A stretch of DNA of 10,910 nucleotides from an uncultured Eubacteriales bacterium. Lineage in GTDB: Bacteria > Bacillota > Clostridia > Oscillospirales > Oscillospiraceae. Numbering within the stretch: the first letter of the stretch is position 1; every line of letters begins with the position of its first letter. Below the pieces are notes generated by a model. It was given only the letters and a program-made list of their open reading frames with translations. It made no database searches and was not told where the DNA came from. Location of the stretch: the NCBI GenBank assembly GCA_949744025.1, contig CATJWA010000262.1, positions 1 to 10,910 of the forward strand, given 5' to 3'. The position numbers and the translations under genes are program-made. Positions 6,397 through 10,910 of the stretch are shown here, piece after piece.

Positions 6397-7140
6397 ATGT
6401 TCAAAACCACAAACGCGCTGATTCTGCGCGAGGTGAAATATAAGGAAGCGGACAAGATACTCACGGTGCTCACCCCCGGGGACGGCAAGCTGACGGTCAG
6501 GGCCCGCGGCGCGCTTAGAAAAAGCTGCCGTTACGGCGCGGCCTGCCAGGCGCTGTGCTATTCGGAGCTGACGCTTTTCGGCAGCCGCGGACGCTGGAGC
6601 GTGAACGAGGCAGAGACGGTAGAGCAGTTTCTTGCGCTGCGCTCAGACCTTGCGTTGCTGGCGCTGGGCAGCTACTTCGCCGAGGCGCTTGAGGCGGTGT
6701 CGGATGAGGACAGCCCAAATCCCGAGATACTGCAATTAGGCTTAAACAGCCTGTACGCGCTCAGCCGCGGGCTGTATGCGCCTGAGCATATCAAAACGGC
6801 GTTTGAGCTTCGCCTTATGTGTCTGGCCGGCTTTGAGCCGGATGTTTTCGCCTGCGCGGTGTGCGGCGCGGACAAGCCGGGGGACGCGCTGCTCTCGCTC
6901 AGGGGGGGCGTGCTGCACTGCCGCGGCTGTGTTCCGGAGGACAGGGGAGTGTCCCTGCCGCTGAGCGCGGAGACGCTTGAAGCGATGCGCTATATAATAA
7001 CCGCGGAGCCGAAGCGGATTTTTTCCTTCGCCATGCCCGCCGAGAGCGAAAAGCAGCTCGCCGGTGTGACGCAGGCGTACATGTCCGCGCAGTTAGAGCG
7101 CGGCTTTGCCGCGCTGGACTACTGGAAAAGCGTTAAATGA
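6397..7140 (+). CDS. recO: DNA repair protein RecO
   Basis: This 247-aa protein fits RecO in length and layout. The N-terminal OB fold begins with KTTNALILREVKYKEADKIL, the region that binds single-stranded DNA. A helical middle follows, then a zinc finger with cysteines at 153, 156, 175 and 178 (CAVC ... CRGC). RecO, with RecR, loads RecA on SSB-coated DNA and anneals complementary strands in the RecF recombination pathway. All four zinc ligands are present, as in most Gram-positive RecO proteins. The ATG has GGAG (6384-6387) 9 bases upstream. It follows yqzL by 21 bases and is probably the last gene of the era operon or cotranscribed with mutS2, which begins 73 bases later without a clear terminator or promoter between. 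Confidence 0.95.
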   Translation: MFKTTNALILREVKYKEADKILTVLTPGDGKLTVRARGALRKSCRYGAACQALCYSELTLFGSRGRWSVNEAETVEQFLALRSDLALLALGSYFAEALEAVSDEDSPNPEILQLGLNSLYALSRGLYAPEHIKTAFELRLMCLAGFEPDVFACAVCGADKPGDALLSLRGGVLHCRGCVPEDRGVSLPLSAETLEAMRYIITAEPKRIFSFAMPAESEKQLAGVTQAYMSAQLERGFAALDYWKSVK

Positions 7141-7199
7141 GAGGCGAAGCCTGCTCCTTGATGAAGTTTGGCATCAGAAAAGACAGAAATTGAGTTTAC

Positions 7200-7205
7200 A
7201 GGGGA
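7200..7205 (+). promoter_or_regulatory. Ribosome binding site fixing the mutS2 start
   Basis: AGGGGA lies 8 bases before the ATG at 7214. The frame is open back to a TTG at 7106 inside recO, but the extra 36 residues have no SD and do not look like a MutS2 N-terminus. Confidence 0.65.
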
Positions 7206-7213
7206 ATTTACTT

Positions 7214-9589
7214 ATGGATACATCGGAGCTTTACGAGAAATCAATGCGCACCCTTGAGCTGCCGCAGGTGCTGGAGATGCTTGCCTCGGAGGCGGTGAGC
7301 GCGCCGGCGAAGGAGCTGTGCGCGGCTCTGCGTCCGGCGGACACGGTGTACGAGATGCGCCGCCGCCAGGGACAGACCTCGGCGGCAAAGGAGATGATGG
7401 TCCTGCGCGGCAGCCCTTCGTTCTCGGGTGTGAAGGACGTGAGATCTTCGCTTGCCCGCGCGGACATGGGCGGAATGCTCAACACGCGCGAGCTGCTGGA
7501 CATATCCGGCGTGCTTGCCTGCGCACGGGGCGCGCTCAGCTACGGCAAGGGCGAGCGCGGAGGGAGAAACGACGTGGACTATCTGTTCAACTCCCTGACC
7601 GCGAACAAATACCTTGAGGAAAAGATAAGCACGAGCATAAGCGGCGAGGACGAAATAGCCGACCTGGCCAGCCGCGAGCTTGCGGACATCCGGAGAAAAA
7701 TGCGCGCCGCGGCGGCGCGCGTGCGCGAGTCGCTGCAAAAAATCATTTCCTCTCCCGGCTACGCCAAGGCCCTTCAGGAGCCTATCATTACCACGCGCTC
7801 GGACCGCTATGTCGTACCCGTCAAGGCCGAGCGCAAGGGGGATATTCCGGGCCTTGTGCACGATATATCCTCCTCCGGCGCAACGGTGTTCATAGAGCCC
7901 ATGGCGGCCGTGAAGGCCAATAACGAGATACGCGAGCTCAAGGCAAAGGAAAAGCAGGAGATTGAGCGCATCCTTATGGAGCTGTCTGCCGAGTGTGCGG
8001 AATATCGGGACGACATATCGACCGACTTTGCCGTGCTGTGCGAGCTCGACGCCGTATTTGCCCGGGCCAAACTCAGCTACAGGCTCGACTGCATGGAGCC
8101 GGAGTTTTCAGCCGGAGAGCTGACCTTGAAGCGCGCGCGGCACCCGCTGCTGGCAAAGGAGACGGCCGTGCCCATAGACGTGCACATAGGCTCGGACTAC
8201 GACACGCTGGTGATAACCGGACCGAACACAGGCGGCAAAACCGTGTCGATAAAGACAATGGGCCTGCTCGCGCTCATGGGGATGTGCGGGCTGCACATCC
8301 CCGCCGCGGACGGAAGCTGTGTGCCGGCCTTTGAGCGTGTGCTGGCCGACATTGGCGACGAGCAGAGCATCGAGCAGAGCCTGTCCACCTTCTCGGCCCA
8401 CATGACGAACATAGTGCAGCTGCTGGAGTGCTGCGGGGAGAACACGCTTCTGCTGTTCGACGAGCTCGGCGCGGGCACGGACCCGACCGAGGGCGCGGCG
8501 CTTGCCATCTCCATAATAGAAAGCGCCCGCTCCCGCGGGGCAATGATAGCCGCCACGACGCACTACGCCGAGCTGAAGGTGTACGCCACCACCCAGAAGG
8601 GAGTTCAAAACGCCTGCTGCGAGTTTGACGTGGAGACGCTCAAGCCGACCTACCGCCTGCTCACCGGCGTGCCCGGCAAATCCAACGCCTTTGAGATTTC
8701 ACGCCATCTCGGTCTGCCTGAGGAGATAATCGCCGACGCGAAAAGCCGCGTGGGAGCCGAGAGCGCGAGCATGGAGGAGGTGCTCGAAAAGCTCGAGTAC
8801 CAGCGCCAGCTCATGGAAAAGGACCGTCTCGAGACGACGAAGCGCCTGCGTCAGGCCGAGGAGAACGAAAAGCAGTCCGCGCGGTTGAAGGCGGAGCTGA
8901 CGGTGCGTTTGGAGAAGGCCGAGCAGAAGGCCCGGCGCGAAGCGCAGGATATAATAGACGACGCGCGCCGTCAGGCCGAGGCCGTGTTCGACGAGCTCGA
9001 CCGTATCCGCCGCCTCGAGTCCACCGAGGCCGACCACCGGAGGGTAAACGAGGCCCGCGCGGCCCTGCGCCGCAGTCTCAACGAGGCCGACGAGCGCATG
9101 GCGCAGACCGAGCCGGCCGAGCCGGAGAAGAAATCCGCCCGCGCCATCGAGGCAGGAGACACGGTGGAGATACGCTCCATGGGCGTCAAGGCCACTGTGC
9201 TGTCTGTCTCGCCGGACAGAATTTTACAGCTCCAGGCAGGCATAATGAAGGTCAGCGCCCGCGAGGACGAGGTGCTGCTTTTGGAAGGGCAGAAGGTGGA
9301 GGTAAAGCTTGCCGAAAAAAGTGCGGCCGCGCTGCGCACAGCCGCCGTGCCGGCGGAGCTTGACCTGCGCGGAATGATGACCGACGAGGCAATACCGGTC
9401 ATGGAGAGGTATATTGACAGCGCCTGTCTGGCTAAACTCAAAACAGTGACGATAATCCACGGCAAGGGCACCGGAGCCCTGCGCGCGGCGGTGCAGCAGT
9501 CGCTGCGGCGCATTGGCGCAGTGAAAAGCTTCCGCCTGGGCCGCTATGGCGAGGGAGAAACGGGAGTTACTGTTGTGGAACTGAAATAA
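7214..9589 (+). CDS. mutS2: Endonuclease/ATPase MutS2 (RqcU-type)
   Basis: This 791-aa protein matches the family length (about 785). It lacks the mismatch-recognition domain of MutS. The order is a helical core and clamp (about 1-310), then the ABC ATPase with Walker A GPNTGGKT (336-343) and Walker B LLLFDELGAGTDPTEG (Asp416, Glu417). A long charged coiled-coil follows (about 520-640), then a KOW-like segment (GDTVEIRSMGVKATVLSV). The C-terminal Smr nuclease domain has DLRG (717-720) and HGKGTG (749-754), both signature motifs intact. MutS2 has been linked to suppression of homologous recombination. More recently it has been shown in Bacillus to act on collided ribosomes, splitting them or cleaving mRNA. 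The intact Smr motifs suggest a working nuclease. No clear terminator follows. Confidence 0.97.
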   Translation: MDTSELYEKSMRTLELPQVLEMLASEAVSAPAKELCAALRPADTVYEMRRRQGQTSAAKEMMVLRGSPSFSGVKDVRSSLARADMGGMLNTRELLDISGVLACARGALSYGKGERGGRNDVDYLFNSLTANKYLEEKISTSISGEDEIADLASRELADIRRKMRAAAARVRESLQKIISSPGYAKALQEPIITTRSDRYVVPVKAERKGDIPGLVHDISSSGATVFIEPMAAVKANNEIRELKAKEKQEIERILMELSAECAEYRDDISTDFAVLCELDAVFARAKLSYRLDCMEPEFSAGELTLKRARHPLLAKETAVPIDVHIGSDYDTLVITGPNTGGKTVSIKTMGLLALMGMCGLHIPAADGSCVPAFERVLADIGDEQSIEQSLSTFSAHMTNIVQLLECCGENTLLLFDELGAGTDPTEGAALAISIIESARSRGAMIAATTHYAELKVYATTQKGVQNACCEFDVETLKPTYRLLTGVPGKSNAFEISRHLGLPEEIIADAKSRVGAESASMEEVLEKLEYQRQLMEKDRLETTKRLRQAEENEKQSARLKAELTVRLEKAEQKARREAQDIIDDARRQAEAVFDELDRIRRLESTEADHRRVNEARAALRRSLNEADERMAQTEPAEPEKKSARAIEAGDTVEIRSMGVKATVLSVSPDRILQLQAGIMKVSAREDEVLLLEGQKVEVKLAEKSAAALRTAAVPAELDLRGMMTDEAIPVMERYIDSACLAKLKTVTIIHGKGTGALRAAVQQSLRRIGAVKSFRLGRYGEGETGVTVVELK

Positions 9590-9645
9590 AAGCTTTTTCA
9601 GCGCCCAGCCTAATCTGTAAAAAACGACAAAACTTAATTAATGTG

Positions 9646-9674
9646 TTGACGATGCAATCATGTTTTGCTAAAAT
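9646..9674 (+). promoter_or_regulatory. Sigma-A-type promoter of the HPr gene, with extended -10
   Basis: TTGACG (9646-9651, 5 of 6 to consensus) and TAAAAT (9669-9674, 5 of 6) are separated by exactly 17 bases. TG at 9666-9667 precedes the -10 in the extended (TGn) position. The region is AT-rich against its GC-rich surroundings. It lies 35 bases before the HPr ATG, which leaves a short leader with the SD. This is the best promoter in the window. Confidence 0.8.
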
Positions 9675-9694
9675 ACATCTATCTAAACTGTGAC

Positions 9695-9700
9695 AAGGAG
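9695..9700 (+). promoter_or_regulatory. Ribosome binding site fixing the HPr start
   Basis: AAGGAG lies 8 bases before the ATG at 9709. An in-frame GTG at 9700 overlaps this SD and so cannot use it. The ATG start also places the active histidine at residue 15, as in all standard HPr proteins. Confidence 0.8.
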
Positions 9701-9708
9701 TGGCGGAA

Positions 9709-9978
9709 ATGGTCGTTAAGCACGTTACAATAACCAACCAGGTAGGCCTGCACGCAAGACCCGCGACCTTCTTCATCCAGAAAGCGAACGAGTTCAAGTG
9801 CAGTATCTCCGTGGAGAAAAATGACCGCAAGGTAAACGCTAAAAGCCTTCTTGGAGTCCTGTCCATGGGAATCACCCGCGGCACTGAAATTGACATCGTG
9901 GCAGAGGGCGTGGACGAGCAGCAGGCGGTTGATACGCTTGCCGAGCTGGTCAATTCCGAGTTTGCCGGAGCCGAATAA
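9709..9978 (+). CDS. ptsH: Phosphocarrier protein HPr
   Basis: This 89-aa protein carries the HPr active site GLHARPA with the phosphorylated histidine at residue 15, and the regulatory serine at residue 46 in NAKSLLGVLSMGI. HPr passes phosphate from Enzyme I to sugar-specific EII proteins of the PTS. In Firmicutes Ser46 phosphorylation by HPr kinase drives CcpA-dependent catabolite repression. Having both residues excludes a Crh-type protein, which lacks His15. The gene is monocistronic by all visible signs: its own promoter at 9646-9674 and a strong hairpin 22 bases after the stop. No ptsI or EII gene is near. A PTS-independent regulatory role is possible if the genome has few EII genes; that cannot be judged here. 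Confidence 0.94.
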   Translation: MVVKHVTITNQVGLHARPATFFIQKANEFKCSISVEKNDRKVNAKSLLGVLSMGITRGTEIDIVAEGVDEQQAVDTLAELVNSEFAGAE

Positions 9979-10000
9979 GGTCTGGCAGGGGCAAAAATAC

Positions 10001-10035
10001 AAGGGCGTGTTGAAAACACGCCCTTATGTTTTATT
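10001..10035 (+). terminator. Intrinsic terminator after the HPr gene
   Basis: An 11-bp perfect stem, AAGGGCGTGTT (10001-10011) with AACACGCCCTT (10015-10025), closes a 3-base loop and is followed by a T-rich tail (ATGTTTTATT). The T-tract is interrupted early, so some readthrough into uvrC is plausible. Confidence 0.82.
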
Positions 10036-10056
10036 GTGGGCGGCGGAGGACTTGTG

Positions 10057-10910
10057 ATGATTGAAAAGTTGCGTGAAAAAGCGAATAGGCTGCCGCTGCT
10101 GCCGGGAGTGTATATCATGAAGGACGCCCGCGGCGAGGTCATTTACGTCGGCAAGGCCAAGAAGCTGAAAAACCGCGTGACAAGCTATTTCCGCGGCGAG
10201 CATCTGCCGAAGGTTCAGGCGATGGTGGACAAGGTCGCGGATTTTGACGTTATCGTCGCCGCGTCGGAGTTTGAGGCGCTGATGCTGGAAAACTCTCTGA
10301 TAAAGCGCCACATGCCGCATTACAACATCCTCCTGCGCGACGACAAGGGCTATCCCTTCGTGCGCCTGGACGTAAAATCGGCGTACCCGCGCTTCACAAT
10401 CGCGAGCAAAACCGCGCGCGACGGTGCCAAATATTTCGGACCCTTCGGCGGCAGGGGAGCAACGCGCGGGATAATAGACACCGTTTGCAAGGCGCTCAGG
10501 CTGCCCACCTGCCAGAGAAAATTTCCGCGCGACATCGGCAAGGAGCGCCCCTGCCTGAACTACCACATGGGCGCGTGCGCGGGCTACTGCCTGCCTGACA
10601 CGCCGCCGGAGGGCTACGCCGCTGCGGTTGAGCAGGCGCAGCTCATCCTTTCGGGCAAGTCCGCGGAGCTTGCAAGACAGCTTACCGAGCAGATGAATCA
10701 GGCGTCCGCAGAGCTTAAATTCGAGCTGGCCGCGCAGTACCGCGACCGCCTGCGCGCGGTGGAGAACCTGAGCAACCGCCAGCGCGTTATAGCAACCGCC
10801 TTTGCCGACACGGACGCGGTGGGCTTCTTCCGCGGCGCGAAAACCTGCTTCGCGGTGCTGCACTATACGGCGGGCAGTCTCGCCGGCAAGGACTTCGAGC
10901 TGCTCGACGA
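10057..10910 (+). CDS. uvrC: Excinuclease ABC subunit C (UvrC), 3' partial
   Basis: The first 284 codons of UvrC are present; the frame is open to the window edge. The GIY-YIG nuclease domain, which makes the 3' incision, spans about residues 13-95 and includes GVYIMKD, IYVGKAKKLKNRV and the metal-binding Glu78 in MLEN. A cysteine set at 152, 166, 174 and 178 (C-x13-C-x7-C-x3-C) matches the iron-sulfur ligands described for UvrC. A helical UVR segment, the UvrB-binding part, lies at about 205-240. The RNase H-like endonuclease domain and the HhH domain are beyond the window. The ATG at 10057 has GGAGGA 6 bases upstream; the in-frame GTG at 10054 is less well placed. It lies just after the HPr terminator, with no good promoter between. 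Confidence 0.97.
   Translation, partial: MIEKLREKANRLPLLPGVYIMKDARGEVIYVGKAKKLKNRVTSYFRGEHLPKVQAMVDKVADFDVIVAASEFEALMLENSLIKRHMPHYNILLRDDKGYPFVRLDVKSAYPRFTIASKTARDGAKYFGPFGGRGATRGIIDTVCKALRLPTCQRKFPRDIGKERPCLNYHMGACAGYCLPDTPPEGYAAAVEQAQLILSGKSAELARQLTEQMNQASAELKFELAAQYRDRLRAVENLSNRQRVIATAFADTDAVGFFRGAKTCFAVLHYTAGSLAGKDFELLD

Noticed and set aside
7158..7196. TTGATG or TTGGCA as -35 of a mutS2 promoter
   Set aside because: Neither has a -10-like hexamer at 16-18 bases.
7106..7213. TTG start for mutS2 inside recO
   Set aside because: No SD precedes it, and the ATG at 7214 has AGGGGA at 8 bases and gives the standard length.
9588..9600. AAAAGCTTTTT after mutS2 as a terminator
   Set aside because: The palindrome leaves no loop and has no GC stem.
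9643..9660. Possible CcpA (cre) site over the HPr promoter
   Set aside because: TG and CG line up at one register but the A-rich left half and the terminal CA are missing, so it is below a credible match.
10024..10863. 279-codon minus-strand frame opposite uvrC
   Set aside because: The plus strand is an unmistakable UvrC, and the minus frame runs through the HPr terminator; it is a shadow.

Overview
The window looks like the chromosome of a GC-rich, endospore-forming member of the Clostridia, perhaps Oscillospiraceae-like. Three grounds support this. The gene order is the Firmicutes housekeeping cluster yqfC-yqfD-phoH-ybeY-era-yqzL-recO. Three genes belong to sporulation-associated families (ylbJ, yqfC, yqfD). 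The genes use GC-rich codons with strong Shine-Dalgarno sites, yet use the isoleucine codon ATA freely. The taxonomic placement is inferred from gene content alone.

Layout. Bases 1-1068 (+) hold two short CHR-family (chromate transporter) genes with a 4-base overlap; the first is cut by the window edge. Bases 1070-2059 (-) hold a YlbJ-like membrane protein that converges on the chr pair with a 1-base gap. A 108-base divergent region (2072-2179) carries a perfect 12-bp palindrome. From there the (+) strand runs yqfC, a hairpin, yqfD, phoH, ybeY, era, a 48-aa YqzL-family gene and recO, mostly separated by a few to about 75 bases. mutS2 follows recO after 73 bases. An HPr gene with its own good sigma-A-type promoter and its own terminator sits alone between mutS2 and uvrC. 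uvrC runs off the right edge.

How the genes work together. YlbJ, YqfC and YqfD are sporulation-linked in Bacillus, where the mother-cell factor sigma-E controls them, so the divergent region is probably a sporulation control point. PhoH, YbeY and Era are an RNA and ribosome-maturation group: an ATPase, an rRNA endonuclease and a 16S-binding GTPase. RecO, MutS2 and UvrC serve DNA recombination, ribosome or recombination-intermediate quality control, and nucleotide excision repair. HPr is the phosphocarrier of the PTS and, through Ser46, a carbon-catabolite regulator; no ptsI or hprK lies in the window.

I found no mobile element, CRISPR array, tRNA or rRNA, and no clearly new multigene system. 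The points most worth a second look are the yqfC/yqfD hairpin, the palindrome between ylbJ and yqfC, the insulated HPr unit, and the lack of room for a conventional uvrC promoter.
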